Assembly: GCA_022822855.1 (NCBI GenBank)
Contig: JAJDYG010000025.1
Span: forward strand, 1-64,000
Direction: 5' to 3'
DNA length: 64,000 nt
Source: Dehalococcoidia bacterium
GTDB taxonomy: Bacteria; Chloroflexota; Dehalococcoidia; Bin125
The notes below the pieces were generated by a model. That model was given only the letters and a program-made list of their open reading frames with translations, did no database searches and was not told the DNA's origin. Positions 34,091-42,801 of the stretch are shown one piece after another. Numbering within the stretch: position 1 is the stretch's first letter; every line of letters begins with the position of its first letter. The translations under genes and the position numbers were made by a program.

Positions 34091-34905
34091 GGTTCGATGA
34101 TAGAGGGGCCTTGATGGCTCCAACGGCGATCAAGGAAGTCGATGACGGCCTCGTTGAATCGGTCAGGCTGTTCGAAGTAGACCGAGTGTCCAGCGTCCGG
34201 AACCGCCACGAACTCCGAGCCGTCCATGGCCCGGTGCGACGCCTCCATCGCTTGCCAGGGCACGATCCGGTCATGCTCGCCCACGATGTACAACATCGGC
34301 ATGCCGAACTGCCGCAGCAGCGGCATCGAGGAGCCGCGCCAGGTAGCGAGACCCGGCGTCGGCGCGAGAAATGTCGATGGACGTCGTGGGTTCCAGCCGT
34401 TCATCCGCCGGTAGAGCCAGGTGAGTTGAGGATCGTCCCGCTCGGTCGACGGAGCCAGCGCCCGCTGTCGCAGCGTTTGACCGGCGACGGTCTTGTAGTG
34501 CTTGGCCTGGATCTCACGAACCTCGTCGTTGACCGCTCCGGCAAGCGTGCCGGAGAGAATCAGCGCCTCGATCCGGCCGGGAAAGATCAGCGCGAACGGT
34601 GTGGCCGTGCGGCCGCCCATCGAATGCGCGATCATCGCAAACTTGTCGATCTGCAGATGGTCCAATAGGGCGTGCAGGTCGTGTGGGAAGGCTCGGCGGC
34701 CGGGACCGCCGGGCACATCGCCGCTCAGCCCGAAGGCGCGGTGATCGAACGTGATGGTGTAGTAGCGCTCGCTGAGGACCGGGACGTTCCGCCACCAGAC
34801 GAGATGATTGCCCCCCGCTCCATGAGCGAGGATCAGCGGCGGTGCGGAGGGATCGCCGTGGGCCTCGTAGTAGAGGTCGATCTCGTTGCAGTGGAGGTAC
34901 GGCAC
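34087..34905 (-). CDS. Alpha/beta hydrolase
   Basis: A 272-residue alpha/beta hydrolase with the oxyanion HGAGGNH region, nucleophile Ser95 in AHSMGG, the acid residue probably in GEHDRIVP and His in DAGHSVYFEQ. The start codon is GTG with no clear ribosome site. It overlaps glcD by 4 nt and is therefore coupled to the glycolate oxidase operon. It may hydrolyse an ester or lactone feeding this pathway; unproven. Confidence 0.88.
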   Translation of the reverse strand: MPYLHCNEIDLYYEAHGDPSAPPLILAHGAGGNHLVWWRNVPVLSERYYTITFDHRAFGLSGDVPGGPGRRAFPHDLHALLDHLQIDKFAMIAHSMGGRTATPFALIFPGRIEALILSGTLAGAVNDEVREIQAKHYKTVAGQTLRQRALAPSTERDDPQLTWLYRRMNGWNPRRPSTFLAPTPGLATWRGSSMPLLRQFGMPMLYIVGEHDRIVPWQAMEASHRAMDGSEFVAVPDAGHSVYFEQPDRFNEAVIDFLDRRWSHQGPSIIEP

Positions 34906-34928
34906 GGTTCGGAGCTCAGGCTGCTGGT

Positions 34929-35420
34929 TCAGGCGTCGGCCGAGGACTGCGCTGCCTCGAGCACCAGCTCAATGCAACGGACGGCGGTCAGGCGCTTGTT
35001 GCCTTCCCGATCCGAGTCCCAGACCCGGCGCTCGGCATGGACGCGTTCGCCCGGTCCCACGCACGCCATCCAGACCGTGCCAATCGGCCGCGACTCGGAG
35101 CCGCCCGTTGGACCGGTGATCCCGGTCTCCGCGACGCCAATGTCGGCGTTGAGCGTGTCACGCACGCCTTGGGCCATCGCCACAGCAGCCTCTTCGGAGA
35201 CGGAGCCGTGCTCCCGCAGCAGATCACGGGAGACGCCGATCAGGTCGATCTTTGGGTAGTTGTGGTAAGGCGCAGCGCCGCCGATCCAGACCTTCGAACA
35301 GCCCCCGACATCGGTGATCCAATGTCCGATCAGCCCGCCGGTATCGGTTTCCGCGGTCGCCAGCGTGAGGCCTCGATCGCCCAGCGTGTCGATCAGTCGT
35401 TGCGCGATGGCCTCGGCCAT
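34929..35420 (-). CDS. cinA: CinA C-terminal-type nicotinamide-nucleotide amidase
   Basis: A 163-residue stand-alone CinA amidase domain (PncC type), which deamidates nicotinamide mononucleotide in NAD recycling. The conserved GVAETGITGPTGGS block is intact. The catalytic-nucleophile motif, usually AESCTGG, reads AETDTGG (Glu24-Thr25), so Ser is replaced by Thr. Activity may be retained with Thr or be altered. It follows the small membrane-protein gene by 16 nt and precedes the hydrolase gene by 23 nt. Confidence 0.85.
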   Translation of the reverse strand: MAEAIAQRLIDTLGDRGLTLATAETDTGGLIGHWITDVGGCSKVWIGGAAPYHNYPKIDLIGVSRDLLREHGSVSEEAAVAMAQGVRDTLNADIGVAETGITGPTGGSESRPIGTVWMACVGPGERVHAERRVWDSDREGNKRLTAVRCIELVLEAAQSSADA

Positions 35421-35436
35421 GAGTGGCGGTTCCCGC

Positions 35437-35757
35437 TCAGTCTTCGCTGTTGGTCGAGCGATCCCAGGAGAACATCAGGATCAGGATGAATGTGACCAGC
35501 ACGATGAACGGCGCAAGCAGGATCGAGAACTCGTACCACTCTTCTCGGTCGAAGTTGTTGACCCCGGTACCGCCCTCGTCGGGCTCTGCCTGCTGCGGCA
35601 TCGACAGTTCAGGTTGGGCAGGAACGGCATCTGCTGCGAGAAGATCGCCGCTGTCGCTGAACATCGGCTGAATCGCTGAGATCGCGACCAGGGCAAGGGC
35701 TGCGGCCAGCGAGAGTCGTGCCATCGGCTTGATGATTGCTCGCAGGACGATTCGCAT
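35437..35757 (-). CDS. Small membrane protein of unknown function
   Basis: A 106-residue protein with an N-terminal signal-anchor-like segment (MARLSLAAALALVAISAI), a polar, acidic middle and a C-terminal transmembrane helix (ILLAPFIVLVTFILILMFSW) followed by a short charged tail. ATG 35757 has GGAGGG upstream; a GTG five codons earlier is less likely. It is probably co-transcribed with cinA. I do not recognise the family. Confidence 0.6.
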   Translation of the reverse strand: MRIVLRAIIKPMARLSLAAALALVAISAIQPMFSDSGDLLAADAVPAQPELSMPQQAEPDEGGTGVNNFDREEWYEFSILLAPFIVLVTFILILMFSWDRSTNSED

Positions 35758-35815
35758 GGCCTTGCCCTCCACTGACTCTCGGTGCGTCGCGTTGTCGTGG
35801 CTGTGCTTACGTAGG

Positions 35816-37144
35816 TTATTCCAGCGCGCCCTCTTGCGCGAGGGCGTCGATCTTGTCCTGGTCGTAGCCGAGCATCCGGCTCAGCACGAAATCGGTGTCC
35901 TCGCCAAGTCTCGGCGCAGGAGAGACGATCTCCGCCGGAGTCTCAGACAGCTTCCAGGGCGGCGGCAAGACCTGGCGGAGGTGAGTTTCCGGCGGTCGGA
36001 CGCCGACCGCTCCGCCTCGTGACTGGAAGTTCTCGGAATGGTGAATGTCGCTGCCCCAGACCGAGGCCGCTGCCGGCACCCCGGCGGCCCGGAGCGTTTC
36101 GGCCGTCTCGACCGCCGGCTGCTCCGACGTCCACGCCTCGATCATCGGTTTCAGTTCCTCGCGGTGCTTCCAGCGCCTGAGGCCGGTGCGGAAGCGCGGG
36201 TCGCTGCGCAGGTGCTCCAGTCCGCTGCACTCGCAGAGCGCCTGCCATTCCTGGTCCGATCGACAGGCGATCGCGATCCAGCCGGAGCGAGCGCCTTTGT
36301 GTTCGTCGGAGTAGGCCTCAGGCGCTCGCATCGAGGCGCAGCGGAACACATCGTGAGGGGCGTACGCACGGTGGCCGTTGCCGAGCCGGTCGCCGTCGCG
36401 GCCAAGCAGGTCGACATGCAGGAATTCCTCCGCGATGTGCATGCCGATCGCCTCCGATGACGAGGCGTCAATGAACTGTCCGCGTCCGGTCCGGGCGTGA
36501 TAGTGGAATCCGGCAAGCATCGCCATGGCGGCTGTGGTTCCGGCCCGCAGATCGATCGAGCCGCCCATCATCACCGGTGGCTCCTCCGGCTCGCCGGAGA
36601 GATATGAGAGACCGCTCAGGGCCGCGAAGGTCGGCGCGTATCCCGTGTAGTTGCGTTCGGGTCCGGTTGCGCCGAGCGCGGAGGCCGAGACCATCACGAT
36701 CTCCGGATTGACCGCTCGCAAGTCCTCATAGCCCAGGCCCAGCTTCTCCAGGATTCCGGGCCGGAAGTTATCGATCGCTCCGTCGGCGGTGGCCGCCAGG
36801 TCGCGAATCACTTGCTTGGCGCCTTCCGTCTTCAGGTTGAGCTGGATCGAGTGCTTGTTCAGGTTGACCTCGTTGAACATCGGCGCCTGGTTGACGCCCC
36901 CCTTGAACGAGCCCATCGCCAGCGATCGCTGCCGCGAATGGTCAATCCGGGTCGCCGATTCGATCTTGATCAGCTCTGCGCCCAGCAGGGCGAGTTGCAT
37001 CGCGCCGTATGGTCCTGCCCAGGCCCAGGTGAAGTCGATGATCCGCTTGCCCGAGAGCGGCCCCGGTCGAGTGGCGGGCGGCAGGAGACCGCGATGTCCG
37101 TTCTGCCCGTTCTGAGTGGTCTGTCCGTTGCTCGTTGTGGTCAT
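35816..37144 (-). CDS. CaiB/BaiF family CoA-transferase
   Basis: Class III CoA-transferase of 442 residues that moves CoA between carboxylic acids. The N-terminus shows GKRIIDFTWAWAGPYGAMQLALLGAELIKIES. The Asp expected to form the acyl-aspartyl intermediate is present in GRGQFIDASSSEA. A charged, Asn/Gln-rich leader (TTTSNGQTTQNGQNG) precedes the domain. It overlaps the upstream CoA-transferase by 4 nt (ATGA), so the two may form a heteromer or act in sequence. Substrates unknown. Confidence 0.9.
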   Translation of the reverse strand: MTTTSNGQTTQNGQNGHRGLLPPATRPGPLSGKRIIDFTWAWAGPYGAMQLALLGAELIKIESATRIDHSRQRSLAMGSFKGGVNQAPMFNEVNLNKHSIQLNLKTEGAKQVIRDLAATADGAIDNFRPGILEKLGLGYEDLRAVNPEIVMVSASALGATGPERNYTGYAPTFAALSGLSYLSGEPEEPPVMMGGSIDLRAGTTAAMAMLAGFHYHARTGRGQFIDASSSEAIGMHIAEEFLHVDLLGRDGDRLGNGHRAYAPHDVFRCASMRAPEAYSDEHKGARSGWIAIACRSDQEWQALCECSGLEHLRSDPRFRTGLRRWKHREELKPMIEAWTSEQPAVETAETLRAAGVPAAASVWGSDIHHSENFQSRGGAVGVRPPETHLRQVLPPPWKLSETPAEIVSPAPRLGEDTDFVLSRMLGYDQDKIDALAQEGALE

Positions 37145-38388
37145 CCGATGACTCCGGCTCGTCGGGCTTGGGCGGGGTTCCAGGGGGCGAGAAAAGGGCG
37201 CGTGACATCCGCCGATGACGAGCCCAGCATGGGCGCAGGAGTTCTGGCGCTTCGGCGCGCGCCATTCCAGCGAGCGGCGAACTGGGGATAGCGGGCGCTC
37301 TCCGCCACGGGATGTTCGAGTAGGTCGAAAAACTCACGAACCTGCATCTGCTCCGAGTCCATCACCTCCGACGGACGCAACACCGGTCCCGCCGGTGCAC
37401 TGTTGGTCTGCAGCGCGCGGAAGACCTCGTCTCGAGTGTGCGCCGAGGCCCACTGCTCGATCGCATCAGCGGCGTCCTCGCCCAGTTCCAACCGATCGAT
37501 CAGATCGCCGTTCGAGTCGTACGCCCAATCCGGATCGCCCATCGCTGTGATCAACCCCGCCCATTGATGCGACTGTGGCGTCACGGCGATCAAATGGCCG
37601 TCCGAGCATTCCAGTCTGCCGCCAAAGGCGCTGCCGCCCTTGGTCGGCGGACGCGCGGGCGGTCCGCCGTCGTTGTGCGCGATCGAGATGTCGACCCGGT
37701 CCATGTTCATCATCGCCTCGGTCGATGCGACATCGACGATCTGCCCATGCCCGAACCGCTCGCGAGCGATCAGCGCCGACCAGGTCGCCAGCGCCAACGC
37801 TGTCCCGCCGTCGGCTTCGTGGACCTTGGCCCCGGCCATCAGTGGCGCGCCCGTATTGGCCCCCAGATTGCGCCGAACGCCGGCCGCGGAGCCCGAGGCA
37901 TGCGCCCTGGTCAGCGGGGTGGACGGCCACTCCGCGGCGCTGCCGACCAGGCCGAATGGAGTCACGGCGGCGATGATCAGCCGCGGATGCCGCTCCCGCA
38001 GATCGTCCGGACTCAGGTCGAGCTCCGCGAGCTGCCGCGGCGTCCGGTCGGTCACGAACACATCGGCCAGCCCGACAAGCTCCCGCAGCACGCGCCGGCC
38101 CGAGGCCGACTCGAGATCCAGCACCACGCTTCGCTTCGACGTGTTGTAAGCAAGCCAGGAGGTCGATGTCTCGCGGTGCGGCGACGGCTCCGCAAACGGA
38201 GCCATGCGCCGGGCGGCGTCACCCCGCGGAGGCTCGATCTTGATCGTCTCAGCCCCGGCGTCGGCCAACATCCTGGCCGCAAACGGCCCTGCGATCTCTT
38301 CCGCCAGTTCAACCACCCGCAGACCCTCCAGCAGCGGCGGCCCGAGGTCGTCCGGGGAACGAGCGAGGTCTGCAGAATTGGTGGACAT
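37141..38388 (-). CDS. CaiB/BaiF family CoA-transferase
   Basis: Class III CoA-transferase of 415 residues. N-terminal LLEGLRVVELAEEIAGPFAARMLADAGAETIKIEPP; catalytic-type Asp in GHGQIVDVASTEAM. I chose ATG 38388, since an in-frame start at 38472 would reach into the divergent gene. It is the first gene of a minus-strand run and overlaps the next CoA-transferase by 4 nt. The 48-bp gap to the divergent CoA-transferase at 38437 must contain both promoters. Confidence 0.9.
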   Translation of the reverse strand: MSTNSADLARSPDDLGPPLLEGLRVVELAEEIAGPFAARMLADAGAETIKIEPPRGDAARRMAPFAEPSPHRETSTSWLAYNTSKRSVVLDLESASGRRVLRELVGLADVFVTDRTPRQLAELDLSPDDLRERHPRLIIAAVTPFGLVGSAAEWPSTPLTRAHASGSAAGVRRNLGANTGAPLMAGAKVHEADGGTALALATWSALIARERFGHGQIVDVASTEAMMNMDRVDISIAHNDGGPPARPPTKGGSAFGGRLECSDGHLIAVTPQSHQWAGLITAMGDPDWAYDSNGDLIDRLELGEDAADAIEQWASAHTRDEVFRALQTNSAPAGPVLRPSEVMDSEQMQVREFFDLLEHPVAESARYPQFAARWNGARRSARTPAPMLGSSSADVTRPFLAPWNPAQARRAGVIG

Positions 38389-38423
38389 TCCTCGACAGTC
38401 TAGAACGCAGTGCCACCTGCTCA

Positions 38424-38429
38424 TAGACT
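38424..38429 (+). promoter_or_regulatory. Putative -10 box (TAGACT), leaderless arrangement
   Basis: TAGACT ends 7 nt before the ATG at 38437 and no Shine-Dalgarno sequence is present, matching the arrangement at rsmI and rel. Confidence 0.35.
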
Positions 38430-38436
38430 GCCTGCG

Positions 38437-39663
38437 ATGAGCGAGCACGACCGGTCTCAACCCGACGCCCAACTTGATCCGGGCCGCCCGTTCGACGGCG
38501 TGCGAGTTCTGGAGTTGGCTGAGGGAATCTCCGGACCCTACGCCGGACGCTGGCTGGCTGCCCTCGGAGCGGACGTCGTCAAGATCGAGCGCACGACCGG
38601 CGACCCCTCGCGAGCGTTTGGTCCCTGGCCCGACGACCTGCCCGACGACGAAACCAGCGGCCTCTTCCTCTACCTGAACGGAGACAAGCGCTCCGTCACG
38701 CTCAATCTCGAGACCTCAGACGGCCGCGAGATCCTCCGCGAGCTGGCAGCTTCCGCCGAGATCGTGATCGAGTCGTTCGAGCCCGGCTACCTGGCTGGCC
38801 ACAACCTCGGCTACGACGAGCTGTCCAGCGACAAATCCTCACTCGTGATGATCTCGATCACGCCCTTCGGCCAGACTGGTCCGAACGCCAATCTGCCGGC
38901 CACTGAGTTGACGTTGTACGCAGCCAGCGGACAGATGTGGCTCACCGGACATCCCGAACGGCCTCCACTCAAGAACGGCGGATCTCAGCCCTCGTACCAG
39001 GCCGGACTCAACGCCTTCGCGGCCATCTCCGGCGCGTACTACGGCGCCGTGATGCACAAGCAGGGCTCGTACATCGACCTCTCGGTGCAAGAGACCTACG
39101 CCGCCATGGCCGAGGCCTTCCACAATCGAGCCTCGCAGCACGGCATCGAGGCGCAACGTTCCGGCAACAACCTCAACGCCCTCTGGGGCGTCTACGAGGT
39201 ATCCGACGGCTACGGAGGCATCTGCGCGCTGCCCCGCAACTACCCCGGCTTTGCCAAGGCTGTAGGACTACCGGAGTTGCAAGAGGATCGCTTCGCCGAT
39301 CCCGGCCAGCGCCTGCTCAACAACGACGAGCTCATGGCGATCATGTACGGCTGGTTCATCGGCCAGACACGGCAGGGACTGATGCAACTCGGCATCGAGC
39401 ATCGCGTTCCCTTCGGCTTCGTCGCCTCGTTCGAAGACCTCTCCAACTCCGACCATCTCAAGGGGCGCGACTTCTTCGCCGAGCGCAATGACGACCAGGC
39501 CGGTAGCTTGACCTACCCCGGGCGCCTCTGGCTCAGCAGCGGCCACGACTGGAAGATGGGCCGCGCGCCCCAACTCGGCGAGCACAACGTCGAGGTGATT
39601 CACGGCGAACTCGGCTACGAACGAGAAGACCTCGTCCGTCTGAGAGAACTGGACGCCATCTGA
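38437..39663 (+). CDS. CaiB/BaiF family CoA-transferase
   Basis: Class III CoA-transferase of 408 residues. N-terminal FDGVRVLELAEGISGPYAGRWLAALGADVVKIE; the expected catalytic Asp is in KQGSYIDLSVQET, although the preceding Gly pattern is altered. ATG 38437 was chosen over an in-frame ATG at 38410. Its TGA overlaps the next gene's ATG by one base (TGATG), so the two are translationally coupled. Confidence 0.9.
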   Translation: MSEHDRSQPDAQLDPGRPFDGVRVLELAEGISGPYAGRWLAALGADVVKIERTTGDPSRAFGPWPDDLPDDETSGLFLYLNGDKRSVTLNLETSDGREILRELAASAEIVIESFEPGYLAGHNLGYDELSSDKSSLVMISITPFGQTGPNANLPATELTLYAASGQMWLTGHPERPPLKNGGSQPSYQAGLNAFAAISGAYYGAVMHKQGSYIDLSVQETYAAMAEAFHNRASQHGIEAQRSGNNLNALWGVYEVSDGYGGICALPRNYPGFAKAVGLPELQEDRFADPGQRLLNNDELMAIMYGWFIGQTRQGLMQLGIEHRVPFGFVASFEDLSNSDHLKGRDFFAERNDDQAGSLTYPGRLWLSSGHDWKMGRAPQLGEHNVEVIHGELGYEREDLVRLRELDAI

Positions 39664-40949
39664 TGTTCGATCCAGGCCGCCCGCTCACCGGCATCCGAGT
39701 CGCCGACCTGACCATGATCTGGGCCGGCCCATACGCCGCCAAGATCCTCGCCGATCAGGGCGCGGAAGTGATCAAGATCGAGTCCCCTCGCGCCTGGGAC
39801 AACATCCGCACCCTGCTTCCTCCGCCGGTCGCCCCTGGCGAGCACTGGTGGAACACCAACTTCTACCTCCACGAGTACAGCCGCAACAAGAAATCGCTTT
39901 CCCTCGACCTCGGCTCCGACGAAGGCAAGGCGATCTTCGCCAAACTGCTGACCCACTGCGATGTCGTGATCGAGAACTACCGCACCGACGTCATGGACAA
40001 CCTCGGCCTCACCTACGAATGGCTGCGCGAGCAGAAGGAAGACATCATCGTCGTCGGCATGGCCGGCTTCGGCAAGACCGGACCTGAGAAAGACGCCGTC
40101 GGTTACGGGCCGATCATCGAGATGACCAGCGGCATGACCTCCACCTCGGGCTACGGCGACGACGGCGTCCCCTACAAGAGCGGCATCTCCTACGGCGATC
40201 CCATCGCCGGAATCTGCGCCGCCGCGGCCGTCGCAACCGCCCTGATCCAGCGCAAGCGAACCGGCCAGGGCCAGTACATCGACCTCGCCCAGCGCGAGGT
40301 CATGTCCACCCTGCTCGGCGAGTTCTACATGGACTGGTCGATGAACCAGCGCCTGCCCGACCACATGGGCACCGGCCACGACTGGATGGCCCCGCACAAC
40401 GTCTATCCGTGCGCCGGCGACGACGACTGGATCGCCATCTGCGTCCGCACCGACCGCGAGTGGGAAGGCCTGAAGCGCGCCATGGGCTCGCCCGACTGGG
40501 CCGAGCGAACCGAGTTCTCCGACCAGATACTCCGCTGGGAGCACCGCTCCGAGCTCGACGAGCTGGTCGGCAAGTGGACCGCGGCGATGAAGAAAACCGA
40601 CGTATTCGCCGCGCTCCACGCCGAGCGAGTCCCTTCCTCACCCGTTTGGAAGATGCTCGAGGTCCTGCGCGACCCGCACCTCAAGTCGCGCGGATTCTAC
40701 GAGCCGCTGCGGCACCCCGAAGTGGGCATCTGGTCGGTCCACGGTTGGCTCTGGCGCGTCGACGGCGCTGGACCCTGCATCCTCGCTCCCGCCCCGGACT
40801 TTGGCCAGCACAACGCCGAGATCCTCGGCGACCTGCTCGGCCTCTCCGATCAGGAACAATCGGCTCTGGAAACCGCAGGCATAATCGCCTCCCGCCCCGA
40901 GGGCGTCCTCTTGGCCTCCGAAATGCCCACAACCCCCTCAATGCTCTAG
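39663..40949 (+). CDS. CaiB/BaiF family CoA-transferase
   Basis: Class III CoA-transferase of 428 residues. N-terminal LTGIRVADLTMIWAGPYAAKILADQGAEVIKIESP, a YSRNKKSLSLDL segment and the catalytic Asp in GQGQYIDLAQREV. It follows the previous CoA-transferase with a one-base overlap; a heteromeric pair is possible. It is closer in pattern to the second half of the 811-residue fusion (NKK-SLSLDL, GYGD/YPDG-VPY) than to its neighbours. Confidence 0.91.
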   Translation: MFDPGRPLTGIRVADLTMIWAGPYAAKILADQGAEVIKIESPRAWDNIRTLLPPPVAPGEHWWNTNFYLHEYSRNKKSLSLDLGSDEGKAIFAKLLTHCDVVIENYRTDVMDNLGLTYEWLREQKEDIIVVGMAGFGKTGPEKDAVGYGPIIEMTSGMTSTSGYGDDGVPYKSGISYGDPIAGICAAAAVATALIQRKRTGQGQYIDLAQREVMSTLLGEFYMDWSMNQRLPDHMGTGHDWMAPHNVYPCAGDDDWIAICVRTDREWEGLKRAMGSPDWAERTEFSDQILRWEHRSELDELVGKWTAAMKKTDVFAALHAERVPSSPVWKMLEVLRDPHLKSRGFYEPLRHPEVGIWSVHGWLWRVDGAGPCILAPAPDFGQHNAEILGDLLGLSDQEQSALETAGIIASRPEGVLLASEMPTTPSML

Positions 40950-40971
40950 ACCACCCATTTGATTCCCCTCT

Positions 40972-41070
40972 CCCCCCGCGGAGCGGGGGGAAGCCTGCCC
41001 CGCACTTGATGCGGGGATGCCGAAGGCAGAGGGGGGCGCTCCCTCCCCAGTCCCCGACTTGTTCGGGGAC
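40972..41070. repeat. Cluster of three REP-like hairpins
   Basis: The gap 40950-41092 holds CCCCCCGC-N3-GCGGGGGG (40972-40990), CCCCGCA-N5-TGCGGGG (40998-41016) and GTCCCCGA-N5-TCGGGGAC (41050-41070). The last is identical in its stem to those at 4727 and 42558. The hairpins follow the CoA-transferase operon and lie ahead of a convergent gene, so they may also end transcription. Confidence 0.75.
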
Positions 41071-41092
41071 CCGCTCGGCGCCCCCCGCCAAC

Positions 41093-41593
41093 TCACGACA
41101 CCCGAACAACCTCCGCATTCGCCAACGCCTCCGCAAACCGCTCCACGTGTTCCTCGACGCTCTCCCCAACCGCCTGAGTCCAGGTCTCGGACTGTTCCAG
41201 CCGCTTGCCAATCTCCACAACATCGTCATGCCAGTGCCACGACTTGCCGATCGGCGACGGCAGCGCCAGCCGCAACGGACGCTCGTCCTCCGGCAACCAG
41301 AAGTGCGCGTACCAGCCGTGTCGTCGAATGATCCCGGCCTGCATCAGCAAGGCGTAAGTGACGCGCTCATCCGGCGAGTCGTACTCCTCATCCGGAGCGC
41401 AGCGAAGCAGGAAGTTGAAAATCGAAAACTGCCCGGCCCGCGTGCCCGTTCTCAGTTGACCGATCGCGCAGAGTCCGTCGGCGACTGCCAGCAATCGCGC
41501 CGCATGATCGAGCGGAAGCCTGGCCTCGTCGAGCGTCGTCGCAGGCTCGCCCTTGTCCTGACCGCCTGCGTCCCTATTGCCGGTTGAAGTCAT
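41093..41593 (-). CDS. Unrecognised 166-residue protein
   Basis: A cytoplasmic protein without membrane segments. Notable are a His/Trp-rich stretch (RRHGWYAHFWLPEDERPLRLALPS and KSWHWHDDV) and a helical C-terminus. No domain is recognised. Its first 20 bases overlap the end of the enoyl-CoA hydratase gene upstream, which suggests co-transcription. Codon use looks like that of its neighbours, supporting a real gene. Confidence 0.7.
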   Translation of the reverse strand: MTSTGNRDAGGQDKGEPATTLDEARLPLDHAARLLAVADGLCAIGQLRTGTRAGQFSIFNFLLRCAPDEEYDSPDERVTYALLMQAGIIRRHGWYAHFWLPEDERPLRLALPSPIGKSWHWHDDVVEIGKRLEQSETWTQAVGESVEEHVERFAEALANAEVVRVS

Positions 41594-42377
41594 CGAGTGT
41601 GGCGCGCAGCCCGCGCTCCTTGAGCGACCGGTTCATCTCCAACACCGGCGTCGTGAAGTGAGCGATCGCGTCGATCTCGACCCCGCCCATCAGCGCCTCG
41701 CGGAAGCCCTGAACCTCCTGCGTCCGGTTGATCGCCTTCTTCTGCAGGACCAGGATCTCCTTCGGCGTCTTGGCGACCAGCTTGACATAATCATCGACAA
41801 ACTGATCCAGCTCATCCGGCGCCAGAGCTCGATTGAACAGGCCAATCTCCGCCGCCTCCTTCCCGGAGATCATGCTGCCGACCGGAAAGAAGAACTCCTT
41901 CGCCCGCTTCGCCCCGACCTGCCAGGCCCAGAACGACGCCACGAATCCCGCCCCCAGCGGGAGCTGCGGCGCCCCGACCCTCGCGTCCTCGGCGACGAAT
42001 GTGACATCGCAGATCGAGGCCAGCTGCGTACCGCCGGCCAGGCAATGTCCATGCACCTTGGCAATCACCGGCAGTCGCAGGTCCCAGATCCGCAGCCAAT
42101 TCCGGTTCAGTTCTTCCAGCCCGTCGCGGTCGCGTGAGATCGCCGACGCCTGCTCGGCCGCAACCCCTGACCCGCCGGTCAGATCGTAACCAGCGCTAAA
42201 CGCACGCCCCGCCCCCGACACCAGCGCAACATGAACGGAGTCATCGCGCTCAGCCTCAACTAGGGCATCAACCAGCTCGCCCTGAAGCTGCCGAGAAATC
42301 GCATTCAGCTTCTCCGGCCGGTTGAGCGTGATCCGAGCGACCCGCCCCTCCCGCTCAATCGCAATCGTCTCCGGCAT
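41574..42377 (-). CDS. Enoyl-CoA hydratase/isomerase family protein
   Basis: A 267-residue crotonase-fold protein. The oxyanion-hole segments are SGAGRAFSAGYDL and HGHCLAGGTQLA. The catalytic Glu of true hydratases (usually in a PE motif) is not evident: the matching region is VGAPQLPLGAGF, so the reaction may be isomerase or other crotonase chemistry. ATG 42377 has GGAG at 5 nt. The upstream open frame runs through the repeat cluster and was discarded. Confidence 0.87.
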   Translation of the reverse strand: MPETIAIEREGRVARITLNRPEKLNAISRQLQGELVDALVEAERDDSVHVALVSGAGRAFSAGYDLTGGSGVAAEQASAISRDRDGLEELNRNWLRIWDLRLPVIAKVHGHCLAGGTQLASICDVTFVAEDARVGAPQLPLGAGFVASFWAWQVGAKRAKEFFFPVGSMISGKEAAEIGLFNRALAPDELDQFVDDYVKLVAKTPKEILVLQKKAINRTQEVQGFREALMGGVEIDAIAHFTTPVLEMNRSLKERGLRATLDDFNRQ

Positions 42378-42457
42378 AGATGCTCCAATCGACCTCGACT
42401 CCCAAAATCCCCACCAGACTATTCGCTCCCACCCCCACCCACCCCCACCCCTCCCGC

Positions 42458-42586
42458 CCTTCCGATGCCCCGTGCTCCGACACGGGGCCCAGACCACCCA
42501 ACCCCGCCAGGGCAACGCCGCCCGCCTCACCTCAGAGGACCCGCACCACCGATCCCAGTCCCCGACTTGTTCGGGGACCCGCTCCC
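42458..42586 (+). repeat. Composite palindromic repeat, copy a
   Basis: A unit of about 129 bp: CCTTCCGATG, hairpin CCCCGTG-N6-CACGGGG (42468-42487), CCCAGACCACCC, GCCTCACCTCAG, GATCCCA, hairpin GTCCCCGA-N5-TCGGGGAC (42558-42578), CCGCTCCC. It is nearly identical in layout and much of its sequence to copy b at 42643-42769 and matches, in the same order, the minus-strand copies near 3549-3820 and 4720-4869. It lies in the 483-base gap 42378-42860, which otherwise contains only copy b and the promoter of the HTH gene. Confidence 0.82.
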
Positions 42587-42642
42587 CCCCAACGTCATGG
42601 GCCCGCCCTATCCCGGCCATCGCGTGCCACACCCCCTTCCAC

Positions 42643-42769
42643 CCTTCCGATACCCCGTGCTTGACACGGGGCCCAGACCACCCAACTCCGCCAGGGCAAC
42701 ACCGTCCGCCTCACCGCAGACGACGCGCACCACCGATCCCAGTCCCCGCTTCATGCGGGGACCCGCTCC
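42643..42769 (+). repeat. Composite palindromic repeat, copy b
   Basis: Second unit (about 127 bp), starting 185 bp after copy a. Hairpins CCCCGTG-N5-CACGGGG (42653-42671) and GTCCCCGC-N5-GCGGGGAC (42741-42761). The second hairpin carries a compensating change relative to copy a (GA/TC to GC/GC), so the base pairing is kept while the sequence changes. This points to selection on structure. Confidence 0.82.
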
Positions 42770-42801
42770 CTCCCCTCCGCCAACCCCGACACACCACATC
42801 A

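Noticed and set aside
32672..34114. Long open frame opposite glcD
   Set aside because: Same reasoning: antisense to a well-supported gene with no domain of its own.
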